NCBI RefSeq assembly: GCF_900188005.1 | Contig: NZ_FZNR01000002.1 | Coordinates: 909,251 to 973,250 of the forward strand | Reading direction: 5' to 3' | Length of the DNA: 64,000 nt | From: Actinoplanes regularis | GTDB taxonomy: Bacteria; Actinomycetota; Actinomycetes; Mycobacteriales; Micromonosporaceae | Shown: in pieces, positions 1 through 9,160 of the stretch | How the letters are laid out: every line of letters starts with the position of its first letter | Numbering within the stretch: position 1 is the first letter of the stretch | The notes under the pieces: generated by a model | The model's database searches: none | Seen by the model: only the letters and a program-made list of their open reading frames with translations | Told to the model about the DNA's origin: nothing | Program-made: the position numbers and the translations under genes

Positions 1-1
1 G

Positions 2-739
2 CGGCCATTCACCTCGCCGGCGTTCGCGCTGGCCGCGACGGTGCTGCTGCCGATGCTGGTGGCGTTGCCGCTGGGCCTGCTGATCTTCCGGCGCCGGGTG
101 CGGGGTGCGTACTTCGCGATCCTCTCCCAGGCGCTCTGCGCCGCGTTCGCCATCTTCCTGATCGGGCAACAGGGCACGACCGGCGGCACCAACGGCCTCA
201 CCGACATCCAGGGCTTCTTCGGGTACGACCTGAACGACCCGATCAACCGCCGGATGATCTACTTCATCGTGGCCGCCGTGCTGCTCGCGGTGCTCGGCGT
301 GGCCTGGCAACTGATGCGCAGCCGATACGGCGAGCTGCTGGTCGCGGTCCGGGACGGCGAGGAGCGGGTGCGCTTCCTCGGGTACGACCCGGCGAACGTC
401 AAGCTGGTCGCATATGTCGTCGCGGCCGGGATGGCGGGTCTGGCCGGCGCGCTCTTCGTCCCCGCCGTCGGGATCATCTCCCCCGCGATGATCGGCGTGG
501 TCCCGTCGATCGAGTTCGTCATCGGGGTCGCGGTCGGCGGACGGGCGAGCCTCGTCGGCCCGGCGCTCGGCGCGATCGCCGTCGCGTGGGCGAGGACGGC
601 GCTCTCCGAGCGGCTTCCGTCGGCGTGGACGTACTTCGAAGGGCTTCTCTTCATCCTGCCGGTCGTCTTCCTCCCCGGCGGCCTGGCCTCCCTGACGGTC
701 TTCCTGCGTCGCCGTTCCGGAAAGAAGGCCTCGGCATGA
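2..739 (+). CDS. urtC: Urea ABC transporter permease UrtC (5'-truncated by window edge)
   Basis: This is the C-terminal 245 codons of an inner-membrane permease of the LivM/UrtC type, which moves urea across the membrane together with UrtB and the ATPases UrtD and UrtE. The reading frame is open to the window start, so the true start lies upstream. Hydrophobic segments alternate with short loops. The tail has the UrtC-like features GVAVGGRASLVGPALGA, WARTALSE and FLPGGLASL, which favour UrtC over a branched-chain amino-acid permease. It ends 74 bases before urtD and is clearly in its operon. The family assignment is firm; the substrate is inferred from the UrtD/UrtE-like neighbours. Confidence 0.88.
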   Translation, partial: RPFTSPAFALAATVLLPMLVALPLGLLIFRRRVRGAYFAILSQALCAAFAIFLIGQQGTTGGTNGLTDIQGFFGYDLNDPINRRMIYFIVAAVLLAVLGVAWQLMRSRYGELLVAVRDGEERVRFLGYDPANVKLVAYVVAAGMAGLAGALFVPAVGIISPAMIGVVPSIEFVIGVAVGGRASLVGPALGAIAVAWARTALSERLPSAWTYFEGLLFILPVVFLPGGLASLTVFLRRRSGKKASA

Positions 740-812
740 GCGAGCTTGCGAGCGAATCGGTCAGCTCAGTGCATAACTCATGTCGACGCCGGAGCGCAGC
801 GGAGGTGGCGGC

Positions 813-1556
813 ATGAGCGGTCTCGTGGTACGGGATCTGAAAGTGGTCTTCGACGGTTTCGTCGCGGTCGGCGGCGTCGACCTCGACGTGCCGGCCGGCG
901 ACGTCCGGTTCGTCATCGGGCCCAACGGCGCCGGCAAGACCACGCTGATCGACGCGATCACCGGCTTGGCCCGGGCCTCGGGATCGGTCACCTTCGACGG
1001 CCGGGAGCTGCTCGGCCGCAAGGTGCACAAGATCGCCCGGCTGGGCGTCGGCCGGACGTTCCAGAACTCCACGGTCTTCGAGGAGCTCACCGTCCTGCAG
1101 AACCTGGACATCGCCGCCGGCTGGAACCGCGGCCCGCTCACCCTGCTGCGACGCCGCTCGTCGGTGCCGCCCGAGGTGCAGCGGGCCCTGGAGACGATCC
1201 GGCTCACCGCGGTCCGCGACCAGCCGGCCGGCACCCTGCCGCACGGGCAGAAACAGTGGCTGGAGATCGGCATGCTGCTCGTCCAGGACGCCAAGCTCTT
1301 CCTACTCGACGAGCCGGTCGCCGGGATGAGCCAGGAGGAGCGGGACGCCACCGGCGAACTGCTCGGCGAGCTCAGCAAGACCCACACCGTCGTGGTGATC
1401 GAGCACGACATGGACTTCCTGCGACGCTTCGCCCGGACCGTCACGGTGATGCACGCCGGAGGAATCCTCTCCGAGGGCACCGTCGCCGAGGTCCAGGCGG
1501 ACCCGAGGGTGCAGGAGGTCTATCTCGGTCACGCGGTGCAGGCTCAGGAGGCGTGA
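813..1556 (+). CDS. urtD: Urea ABC transporter ATP-binding protein UrtD
   Basis: Cytoplasmic ATPase of the urea importer, 247 aa from the chosen ATG. Walker A is GPNGAGKTT, and Walker B is LFLLDEPVAGM. The signature region reads LPHGQKQWLEIG, the PHGQKQ variant typical of UrtD rather than LSGGQ. An in-frame ATG at 780 would add 11 residues, but GGAGG at 801-805 sits correctly for the ATG at 813. The stop codon overlaps the urtE start (ATGA), so the two ATPases are translationally coupled. Confidence 0.9.
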   Translation: MSGLVVRDLKVVFDGFVAVGGVDLDVPAGDVRFVIGPNGAGKTTLIDAITGLARASGSVTFDGRELLGRKVHKIARLGVGRTFQNSTVFEELTVLQNLDIAAGWNRGPLTLLRRRSSVPPEVQRALETIRLTAVRDQPAGTLPHGQKQWLEIGMLLVQDAKLFLLDEPVAGMSQEERDATGELLGELSKTHTVVVIEHDMDFLRRFARTVTVMHAGGILSEGTVAEVQADPRVQEVYLGHAVQAQEA

Positions 1557-2248
1557 TGCTGCGATTCGAGAACGTCCACGCCGGTTACGGACGCAGCGTC
1601 GTCCTGCACGGCGTCTCACTGACGGTGCCGACCGACGGCGTGGCGGCCGTGCTGGGCCACAACGGCGCCGGCAAGAGCACCCTGCTGCGCGCCGCGATCG
1701 GCCTGCTCAAGCCCCGCTCCGGGACGATCTCGCTGGACGGCGAGGAGATCACCGGACGTGCGCCGCACGAGCGGGTGGCGCGCGGGATGGCGTACGTCCC
1801 GCAGGGCCAGCAGAGCTTCCCGCATCTGACCACTCTGGAGAATCTGCAGCTGGTCGCGGACGGCCGCAAGGACGGCCGGGCCGCCATGGCGGAGACGCTG
1901 GACCTGTTCCCCGCCCTGAAGGAGCTGCTCGGCCGCCGGGCCGGCCTGCTCTCCGGCGGCCAGCGCCAGCAGTTGGCGCTGGCCCGCGCCCTGATCACCC
2001 GGCCGAGGCTGCTCCTGCTCGACGAGCCGACCGAGGGCATCCAGCCGTCGGTGGTTGCCGAGATCGAACAGACCATCCTGGCCCTGGCCGCCCGCGGCGG
2101 CATGTCGGTCCTGCTGGTGGAGCAGCATGTCGGGTTCGCGCTGCGGGCCGCCCAGCGCTACTACGTCCTGGAGGCCGGCCGCGTGACCTCGACCGGTGAC
2201 GGTGGCGCGGATGCCGAGTCCACCGTCCGGGAGGCGCTCACGGTCTGA
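1556..2248 (+). CDS. urtE: Urea ABC transporter ATP-binding protein UrtE
   Basis: Second ATPase of the urea importer, 230 aa. Walker A is GHNGAGKST, the ABC signature LSGGQRQQLALARAL and Walker B LLLLDEPTEGI. The GIQPS stretch after Walker B is characteristic of the LivF/UrtE family. The start overlaps the urtD stop by one base in an ATGA arrangement. It is the last gene of the urt operon here; about 180 bases of non-coding DNA separate it from fxsC. Confidence 0.9.
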   Translation: MLRFENVHAGYGRSVVLHGVSLTVPTDGVAAVLGHNGAGKSTLLRAAIGLLKPRSGTISLDGEEITGRAPHERVARGMAYVPQGQQSFPHLTTLENLQLVADGRKDGRAAMAETLDLFPALKELLGRRAGLLSGGQRQQLALARALITRPRLLLLDEPTEGIQPSVVAEIEQTILALAARGGMSVLLVEQHVGFALRAAQRYYVLEAGRVTSTGDGGADAESTVREALTV

Positions 2249-2335
2249 CCCGAACCCGTCCGGCCCGCCCCGGCCCCGGCCCTTCGCCCCTCGGAGGTCC
2301 GGGTCTGGGGCATGTGGAAGTTGGGTAACCGACTA

Positions 2336-2341
2336 TATACT
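2336..2341 (+). promoter_or_regulatory. Possible -10 hexamer upstream of the first fxsC
   Basis: TATACT, one mismatch from the sigma-70 consensus TATAAT, lies about 85 bases before the proposed fxsC start in an AT-rich patch inside very GC-rich DNA. No good -35 is visible at 16-18 bases upstream, so this is a weak call. Confidence 0.25.
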
Positions 2342-2425
2342 CCTCGTGAGCGACCCGCCGTCGACCGCTCTTGGTGCATCGATGACCATCACCGTCAACA
2401 GTGTCGCCACGACTGGGAGCACCGC

Positions 2426-3673
2426 TTGCCGGACTACTACTTCTTTCTCAGCTATGCGCGTGGCGACGACCGGGACTCGGTGAGGACGTTCTTCAACGAC
2501 CTCTCCGCCGAGGTCCGCACCTACGCGGGATTGCCGACCACACAGGTCGTCGGTTTCCTCGACGTGGAGATGCAGGTCGGGGAGGAGTGGGCGCGAACGC
2601 TCGTGAGCGCGCTCGGCAACTGCCGCACCTTCGTGGCCCTGATCTCGCCGCGATACCTGATCAGCGAGCCGTGCGGTCGTGAGTGGACGCTCTTCTCCGA
2701 GCGACTGGACACGCTGGAGCAGAAGGACCCGGCGGCCGATCCACCGCCGCTGATCCCGCTGCTCTGGCTGCCACCGCCCCGGCTCCCCGCCGCGATCGAG
2801 GCCCGCCAGTACCTCAACCACGGGATGCCGGAGGCCTACAGCCGCACCGGCCTGCGGCAGATCATCCGGCTCGCCCGGTACCGGGACGACTACCTGGAGA
2901 TGCTCGCCCGGCTGGCCCAGCAGATCGTGGAGGTGGCCACCTCCGAGCGGCCGGTGCCGACCCGTCCGAGCACGCTGCCGTTCGAGCAGGTCCGCAGCGC
3001 CTTCCACGACGCCGGCAGGCCCGCGTTGCCGGGCAGCGGCCCGGTGGCCCAGGTGGAGTTCATCATCGCCGCGCCGGCCCGGTCCGACCTCGACGCCCTG
3101 CACCTGTCCGGCCTCGAGCGCGACCCGCAGTTCTACGGTGAGTTGCCGGAGCACTGGGCGCCGTACCGGCCCCATCTCACGTCGCCGATCGCCGACCGCG
3201 CCCAGCAGGTGGCGCTCGAGCATCAGTTCCAGGCGCTGGTGACCGATCTGGACAGTCCGCACGGGCGGTTCGGCGCCGACCGGGACACCGCGGAGCGGAT
3301 CGTGGTCCTGCTGGTCGACCTCTGGGTGACCGGCCTGACCCGGCACCGCAGCGCCCTGGCCCGATTCGACGAGGGCGGCACCGACGAGGAACCGGCCCGG
3401 GCCGCGGCGGTGCTCGTCCCGGCCGGGCACGACGACGAGCAGACCCAGGCGAATCTGACCCAGTTGATCGCGGCGCTCGGCCAGGTCTTCGGCCGGCAGA
3501 TGAACGCCCGGCTCGGCGCGTCGTTCCGGAGCGCGATCCTCAGCCCGCAGTCGTTCGACGCGGATCTGGGGGTCATCCTCGAGCGGTCCCGCAACCGGAT
3601 GTTCCGCACCAACACGGTGCGCCGCCCCCTGCCCGGTCGATCCGGGCAGCGGCCGATCCTCCGCGGCCCCTGA
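2426..3673 (+). CDS. fxsC: TIR-like protein FxsC, copy 1
   Basis: A 415-aa cytoplasmic protein of the FxSxx-COOH system. The N-terminus, PDYYFFLSYARGDD, starts a TIR-like fold (residues 1-150), with CRTFVALISPRYL further on. The C-terminal FxsC-type half has FYGELPEHWAPYRPH, RIVVLLVDLWV and AVLVPAGHDDEQT, all matched in copy 2. I chose the TTG at 2426 because GGGAG lies six bases upstream and FxsC proteins begin right at the YYFFLSYA strand; the longer frame to ATG 2312 adds unconserved sequence. fxsT follows after 61 bases. The biochemical role of FxsC is not established. Confidence 0.82.
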   Translation: MPDYYFFLSYARGDDRDSVRTFFNDLSAEVRTYAGLPTTQVVGFLDVEMQVGEEWARTLVSALGNCRTFVALISPRYLISEPCGREWTLFSERLDTLEQKDPAADPPPLIPLLWLPPPRLPAAIEARQYLNHGMPEAYSRTGLRQIIRLARYRDDYLEMLARLAQQIVEVATSERPVPTRPSTLPFEQVRSAFHDAGRPALPGSGPVAQVEFIIAAPARSDLDALHLSGLERDPQFYGELPEHWAPYRPHLTSPIADRAQQVALEHQFQALVTDLDSPHGRFGADRDTAERIVVLLVDLWVTGLTRHRSALARFDEGGTDEEPARAAAVLVPAGHDDEQTQANLTQLIAALGQVFGRQMNARLGASFRSAILSPQSFDADLGVILERSRNRMFRTNTVRRPLPGRSGQRPILRGP

Positions 3674-3734
3674 CCCCGCCGGGATGCTTCCGGAGCCGTT
3701 GCCACCGGTTACGACCAGAAAAGGAGTCCCGGCC

Positions 3735-6700
3735 ATGACATCCCCGCCGGACGGCCACGAATCAGGTCAGATCGTAACCTTCTACTCCTTCAAGGGTGGC
3801 ACGGGCCGGACCATGGCGGTGGCCAATGTGGCCTGGATCCTGGCCGCCAACGGGCGGCGGGTCCTCGCGGTCGACTGGGACCTGGAGTCACCGGGCCTGC
3901 ACCACTACTTCCGGCCCTTCCTGGTGGACAAGAAGCTGCGGCACTCCCGCGGCGTGATCGACATGATCCGCGACTTCGCCGCGGCGGCGGTCGATCCCAC
4001 CGCGGACCCGAACGAGCCCGAGTGGTACCACCGCTACGCCGACGTGGAGCGCGAGGCGGTCTCCCTCGCCTGGAGCTTTCCCGGGCGGGGCCTGATCGAC
4101 CTGCTGCCCGCCGGCCAGCAGAACGCCGCCTATTCCGGAACGGTCAGCACCTTCGACTGGGCGGCGTTCTACGACCGGCTCGGCGGCGAGGAGTTCCTGC
4201 GCGCCCTGCGGGAGAACATGGCCCAGGGGTACGACTACGTCCTGATCGACAGCCGGACCGGGCTCAGCGACTCGGCCGGCATGTGCACGGTCAACCTGCC
4301 GGACACGGTGGTCAACTGCTTCACCTTCAACGAGCAGAGCATCGACGGCGCGGCCGCGGTCGCCGAGTCCATCCTCCGGCTCGGCAACCGGCGCCCGGTT
4401 CGGATCCTGCCCGTGCCGATGCGGGTCGAGGACGCCGAGCTGTTCAAGCTCGAGACCGGCCGGGACCACGCCCGGCAACGGTTCGAGCCCTTCCTCCAAC
4501 TGGAGCCGGACGCCGCGACGGCGTACTGGGGGGACGTGGAGATTCCCTACAAGCCCTTCTTCGCGTACGAGGAGATCCTGGCGACCTTCGGCGAACGTGC
4601 CCGCCAGGAGCACTCGCTGCTCTCCTCGTTCGAGCGGCTCACCCGGATCATCACCGGCAACGCGGTGACCGAGCTGCCCGCGATGGACGAGCGGGAACGC
4701 CGGCGCTGGCTGTCGACGTTCGAGCGGCAGAAGCCGTCCATCAACCCGCGCACCGTGATCAGCTACGCGTCGATCGACCGGACCTGGGCCGACTGGATCG
4801 CCGGGGAGCTGGAGCAGATCGGTCAGTCGGTCACGCTGCACGAGGTCGACCTGGCCGGCACGCCGGGTGAGCCGGCCGGCGACCTGTCCCCGGCCGGCGG
4901 TCCCGCCGCCCGGCTGCTGGTTCTGATCTCGCGCGACTACCTGCGCTCGCCGCGGGCCGCCTGGCTCTGGCAACAGGCCGCCGAGAGGGACTACGCCGGC
5001 GGCAACCTGATCCGGATCCGGATCGACAACAGCCGGCTCCCGGTCGCCTTCGCCGAGCCGCCCCGGGCCCGGGAGCTGGACCTGTTCGGGCTCGGCGAGG
5101 AGCAGGCCCGGCCGGTCCTGCTGAGCGCCTTCGACCGGGTCCATCTCGAAACGCCCGCGACCAACGCCCGCCCGTCGCAGCGGTCGGGCTCGAGGTTCCC
5201 GGCGAACACCCCGCCGGTCTGGAACCCGCCGCAGCGCAACCCCACCTTCACCGGCCGGACCCGGCTGCTGGAGGAGCTCCGCGACCGGCTGCCGATCAGC
5301 GTCACCGCCGCCACCCCGCAGGCGCTCTACGGCCTCGGCGGCGCCGGCAAGACGCAGATCGCCCTGGAGTTCGTCCACCGCTTCGCCGCCGACTACGACA
5401 TCGTGTGGTGGATCCCCGCCGAGCAGCCGAGCCTGGTCCGCGCCTCGCTGGCGGAGCTCGCCGAGGCCCTGGACCTGCCGGCCGGCTCCACCACCGCCGA
5501 AGCGGTCGACGGGGTGCTGGACGCGCTGCGCCGCGGTGAGCCGTACCGTCGCTGGTTGCTGGTCTTCGACAACGCCGACCAGCCGGAGGAGATCCGGCGC
5601 TACCTCCCCACCGGGCCGGGGCACATCCTGATCACCACCCGGAACGTGGCCTGGGGCCGGTACGTCACGGCCACCGAGGTCCCGGTCTTCACCCGGGTCG
5701 AGAGTGTCGGCCTGATCCGCCGTCTGGTGCCCGCGATCTCCGAGGCCGACGCGGAGATGATCGCCGGCAAGCTGGGGGATCTGCCGCTGGTGATCGAGCA
5801 GGCCGCCGCCTGGCTGGCCGCGACGGGAATGCCCGCGGACGCCTACTCCGAACTGCTCGACACCGAGCTGCCCCGGATGCTCCGGGAGAACCCGCCACCC
5901 GGGTACGAGCGGACTCCGGCCGGCACCTGGCGGCTGTCCCTGGAGCGCATCCGCGCCGACTTCCCGGCCGCGGCCCGCCTGCTGGAGGTCTGCGCGTTCT
6001 TCGCCCCGGAGCCGATCCCGATGCGCCTGCTCTACAGCAGCCGCTTCGTCGACCTGCTCCAGCCGCTCGACCCGACCCTGCAGGAGCCGCTGCTGATCGG
6101 GCGCCTGGTCCAGGAGATCGGCCGGTACGCGCTGGCCCGCTTCGACGCGGGCCAGAACACCATCGAGATGCACCGGCTGGTCCAGACGGTCATCCGGTCG
6201 GACATGTCACCCGAGGACCGGGTACAGACCGAACGCGATGTCCACGACGTGCTGGCCGCCGCCAACCCGAAGGAGCCCGACGACCCCGCCACCTGGCCCG
6301 ACTACCGCCTGATCCGCCGCCACATGGAGCCGACGGGTGTGCTGAGCTCGCCGGTCGCCAACGTCCGGCAGCTGGTCATCGACATGGTTCGGTACCTGTG
6401 GCGGATCGGCGATCTGCAGGACAGCCAGGAGCTGGGCGAACGCGCCCTCGCCGCGTGGCGGCAGGGCGGCGGGACGGACGATCTCACGACCCTGTGGCTC
6501 CGCCTGCACCTGGCCAACCCGATCCGGTCCCAGGCGCGGTACACCGAGACCTTCGAGATCGACAACGAGGTGCACGAGCTCCTGCTGGAACAGGTCGGCC
6601 CGAACCATCCGTACATCGTGATGAGCCTCAACGGCCTGGCCGCCGACCTGAAGGGGCTGGGCCGCTACCGGGAGGCGCTCGACCTCGACAACGAGGCGCT

Positions 6701-7679
6701 CAGCCTGGCGACCAACATCCTCGGCGCCGGCGCCCAGCGCACCATCTTCGCGATGAACAACGTGGCCCTGTCCCTGTTGTTCATCGGCGACTTCCGGCAG
6801 GCGGCCGAGATCGGCGACCGCGCCTACACGCTCTCCCGTCACCTCGGCAAGCAGCTCTCGCAGTCCCTGGCGGTAGGCGCGAACCTCGGTCGCAGCTACC
6901 GGGATCTCGGCCGGTTCAGCGACGCCCAGCGACTGCTGAGCCAGGTCCTGAGCAGCTCCACGGAGGTGCACAGCCCCACACACACCCAGACTCTCCAGAT
7001 CGCCCGGGTGCTCGCCGTGACGCTCCGCAAGCTCGGCGACCTGGAACAGGCGCACGTGCTGACCCGCGACATCCGGCCCAAGCTGGAACGGCGGCTGGGC
7101 CGCACCCATCCGGAGACCCTGGCCTGCCTCAACGACCTCGCGAACGTGCAGTCCGCGCTCGGCGACGACGAGGCCGCGCTCCGCACGGCGAGCACCGCCC
7201 TCCGGCAGTACGGGACCCGCCTCGGCCCGGATCACCCTTCCAGCCTGGCGTGCGAGAACAACGTGGCGATCTTCAAGCGCAGGCTCGGCGACCACGCGGG
7301 CGCACGGGAGATCAGCGAGCACGTGATCCGGCGGTTCCGGGACCTGCTGGGGCCGGATCATCCGTACACCCTGGCCTGCCTGGTCAATCGCGGCAACGAG
7401 CTGTACGACAGCGGTGACCTGCCGGAGGCGCTCGCCAGCGACCGGGACGTCTGCGGCCGGCTGGAGGCGGCACTCGGACCGGATCACCCCGACACCATCG
7501 CCGCACGGAACAACCTGGCGATCACGCTGACGGCGATCGGCGAGGACGAGACCGCCCGGGGACTCGGCCGGGAGGTGCTCGACCAGTCCACCCGGATCCT
7601 GGGACCGGATCATCCGAACACCGACGCGGTACGCACCGGACGGCGGCTGAACTGCGACATCGATCCGCCGCAGATGTGA
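3735..7679 (+). CDS. fxsT: FxSxx-COOH system STAND/TPR protein FxsT, copy 1
   Basis: A 1,314-aa multidomain protein. Residues 1-290 form a MinD/ParA-like P-loop domain (KGGTGRT at 20-26). A TIR-like segment runs from about 336 to 460 (VISYASIDRTWADWIAG). An NB-ARC STAND NTPase domain starts near 530 (GLGGAGKTQIALEF; Walker B LLVFDNAD; GDLPLVIEQAAAWLA). The C-terminal 420 residues are TPR_10/12 repeats with recurring LGPDHP motifs. The ATG at 3735 is preceded by AAGGAG at 3721-3726. It follows fxsC and is convergent with fxsB, with two bases between the stop codons. STAND proteins act as ligand-gated switches; the trigger here is unknown. Confidence 0.85.
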   Translation: MTSPPDGHESGQIVTFYSFKGGTGRTMAVANVAWILAANGRRVLAVDWDLESPGLHHYFRPFLVDKKLRHSRGVIDMIRDFAAAAVDPTADPNEPEWYHRYADVEREAVSLAWSFPGRGLIDLLPAGQQNAAYSGTVSTFDWAAFYDRLGGEEFLRALRENMAQGYDYVLIDSRTGLSDSAGMCTVNLPDTVVNCFTFNEQSIDGAAAVAESILRLGNRRPVRILPVPMRVEDAELFKLETGRDHARQRFEPFLQLEPDAATAYWGDVEIPYKPFFAYEEILATFGERARQEHSLLSSFERLTRIITGNAVTELPAMDERERRRWLSTFERQKPSINPRTVISYASIDRTWADWIAGELEQIGQSVTLHEVDLAGTPGEPAGDLSPAGGPAARLLVLISRDYLRSPRAAWLWQQAAERDYAGGNLIRIRIDNSRLPVAFAEPPRARELDLFGLGEEQARPVLLSAFDRVHLETPATNARPSQRSGSRFPANTPPVWNPPQRNPTFTGRTRLLEELRDRLPISVTAATPQALYGLGGAGKTQIALEFVHRFAADYDIVWWIPAEQPSLVRASLAELAEALDLPAGSTTAEAVDGVLDALRRGEPYRRWLLVFDNADQPEEIRRYLPTGPGHILITTRNVAWGRYVTATEVPVFTRVESVGLIRRLVPAISEADAEMIAGKLGDLPLVIEQAAAWLAATGMPADAYSELLDTELPRMLRENPPPGYERTPAGTWRLSLERIRADFPAAARLLEVCAFFAPEPIPMRLLYSSRFVDLLQPLDPTLQEPLLIGRLVQEIGRYALARFDAGQNTIEMHRLVQTVIRSDMSPEDRVQTERDVHDVLAAANPKEPDDPATWPDYRLIRRHMEPTGVLSSPVANVRQLVIDMVRYLWRIGDLQDSQELGERALAAWRQGGGTDDLTTLWLRLHLANPIRSQARYTETFEIDNEVHELLLEQVGPNHPYIVMSLNGLAADLKGLGRYREALDLDNEALSLATNILGAGAQRTIFAMNNVALSLLFIGDFRQAAEIGDRAYTLSRHLGKQLSQSLAVGANLGRSYRDLGRFSDAQRLLSQVLSSSTEVHSPTHTQTLQIARVLAVTLRKLGDLEQAHVLTRDIRPKLERRLGRTHPETLACLNDLANVQSALGDDEAALRTASTALRQYGTRLGPDHPSSLACENNVAIFKRRLGDHAGAREISEHVIRRFRDLLGPDHPYTLACLVNRGNELYDSGDLPEALASDRDVCGRLEAALGPDHPDTIAARNNLAITLTAIGEDETARGLGREVLDQSTRILGPDHPNTDAVRTGRRLNCDIDPPQM

Positions 7680-7681
7680 GG

Positions 7682-8842
7682 TCAGCCGACCCCGGCCGGC
7701 ATCGCCCGGTGCAGAGAGGCGAACACCCGGTCCCGGATGTGGTCGATCAGCCGGCGCTGGTCCGCACAGTAGACGGTCGGATTGTCGAAGTCGCCGGGCG
7801 CACGGAACCGGTGGGCGTAGTGACCGCCGCCGCAGATCTTGACGGCCGGGCACCGCCGGCAGGTCTCGGCCAGCCCTTCGAGCCCGATCTGCCGGGCCCG
7901 CACGCCCGGATGGGCCAACGCCTCGTCCAACGCGTTGTCGAACACGTTCAACCCGGTCGCGGCCGCCCGATCGGCGGCGGTCTTCAACGCGTCCGACTGC
8001 TCGATGGCGCCGTCGGTCTCGATCGTCACGTAGTCCACCGGGTCCAGGCCGGTCGCCTCATAGCCGCTGGCACCGCCGAGCAGCAACGAGAGGATCGAGC
8101 TGAACAGCCGGATGTCGGTGCTCTGCGGCCGGTCGTACCAGCGGTCGAAGACGGCGACGAGCCAGTCGCCGTACGGCGTGGCGGGGTCACCGGGGGTACG
8201 GAACGGCGGCGGACTGGTCCAGTTGCCATGCGGAAGAAGGAGATCCATGCTCGGCGGCTCGAAAGCCAACAGGGCGTCGTACACCTCGAGCGGGTCGTTG
8301 CGGACGTCGATCGTGCACAGCAGACCGCGGTAAAGATGCCGGTACCGGTCCTCGCGGAGCCGGTTCAACGCGACCGCGACGTCGTCGAAGCTCCCCGCCC
8401 CGTGCGGATATCGCCGGTGCCGGTCGTTCGCCACCCGCCCGCCGTCCAGGCTGACCCCGATCCGGACGTCGTGGCGCACCAGGGCGTCGAGCATCGGCTC
8501 GTCCAGCAGCACCCCGTTGGTCTGCACGGTGAACCGGGCCGCGGCGGCACCGCCCAGCGCGTCCCGGACCGCGCCGACGACCGACGCCACCACCTCGGGA
8601 CCGGCGAGCAGCGGTTCACCACCGTGCAGCACCACGGCGAGCGAATCGATCCCCCAGGTCCGGGCGTGCTCCGCCACCCGCCGCGCCGCGGCGTCGATGA
8701 CCTCGGGTGACATGACCCGTGGCCGGGAACGCCACGACTGGTCGGCGTGGCGGTAGACATAGCAGTAGTCACAGGCCAGATTGCACCGGCTGTGAAGTTT
8801 GAGTAATACCTGCCGGAAGGGCAGCGCCGAGAAACCGGCCAT
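7682..8842 (-). CDS. fxsB: Radical SAM/SPASM peptide maturase FxsB, copy 1
   Basis: 386-aa iron-sulfur enzyme that modifies the FxsA precursor. FxsB is classed among cyclophane-forming radical SAM enzymes that join an aromatic ring to a nearby backbone beta carbon. The SAM-binding cluster motif CNLACDYC supplies C20, C24 and C27, followed by LHGGEPLL. The C-terminal SPASM region carries CRRC, then CGGG, then VYCAD for auxiliary clusters. It starts four bases after the fxsA stop, so the two are one transcription unit. Length and motifs match copy 2 throughout, so I take it as intact. Confidence 0.9.
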   Translation of the reverse strand: MAGFSALPFRQVLLKLHSRCNLACDYCYVYRHADQSWRSRPRVMSPEVIDAAARRVAEHARTWGIDSLAVVLHGGEPLLAGPEVVASVVGAVRDALGGAAAARFTVQTNGVLLDEPMLDALVRHDVRIGVSLDGGRVANDRHRRYPHGAGSFDDVAVALNRLREDRYRHLYRGLLCTIDVRNDPLEVYDALLAFEPPSMDLLLPHGNWTSPPPFRTPGDPATPYGDWLVAVFDRWYDRPQSTDIRLFSSILSLLLGGASGYEATGLDPVDYVTIETDGAIEQSDALKTAADRAAATGLNVFDNALDEALAHPGVRARQIGLEGLAETCRRCPAVKICGGGHYAHRFRAPGDFDNPTVYCADQRRLIDHIRDRVFASLHRAMPAGVG

Positions 8843-8846
8843 CAGC

Positions 8847-9014
8847 TCAACTGACGAAATTGGTGAAAGCGGTCGCCGCTACCGGTTCGTCGCGTATGAT
8901 CCGGTCCAGGGTGGCCTGCAACGCCTCGCTGTCGATCAGCTCCCGATCGACCTTTTCGAGTGTGTCGACCGCGACGACATATGCGTCGTCCTCGGGCTGC
9001 AGTGCCGGCTTCAT
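8847..9014 (-). CDS. fxsA: FxsA-type RiPP precursor peptide, copy 1
   Basis: 55-aa peptide beginning MKPALQPEDDAYVVAVD and ending AFTNFVS. I chose the internal ATG at 9014 because AGAGGGG lies five bases upstream; the longer frame to 9068 lacks such a site. The acidic, helical N-terminal part is probably the leader, and the last seven residues the core. The tail is not a textbook FxSxx-COOH: it ends F-V-S with no further residues and has a second F-T-N unit directly before. Its identity rests mainly on position next to fxsB and similarity of the core to copy 2 (AFANFIG). Confidence 0.78.
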   Translation of the reverse strand: MKPALQPEDDAYVVAVDTLEKVDRELIDSEALQATLDRIIRDEPVAATAFTNFVS

Positions 9015-9160
9015 CGCCACCCCTCTGAATGCGAGCGGGGGAAGCCTAGCACCCGCCACGATCCCCATTGCACGGAACGCGGAAGCCGATGACCAGGTTC
9101 GCCTTGCCGTGGTAGCAGAAGCACTCCAAGGCTTGATGAGACGTGACTACCCGCCGCCGA

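Noticed and set aside
746..1555. N-terminal extension of the urtE frame across urtD
   Set aside because: The stretch is the shadow of urtD; urtE starts with MLRFENVHAGYGR at 1556.
3888..7853. Long minus-strand frames under the first fxsT
   Set aside because: Same composition effect; the plus strand has Walker, TIR and TPR motifs and the antisense products have none.
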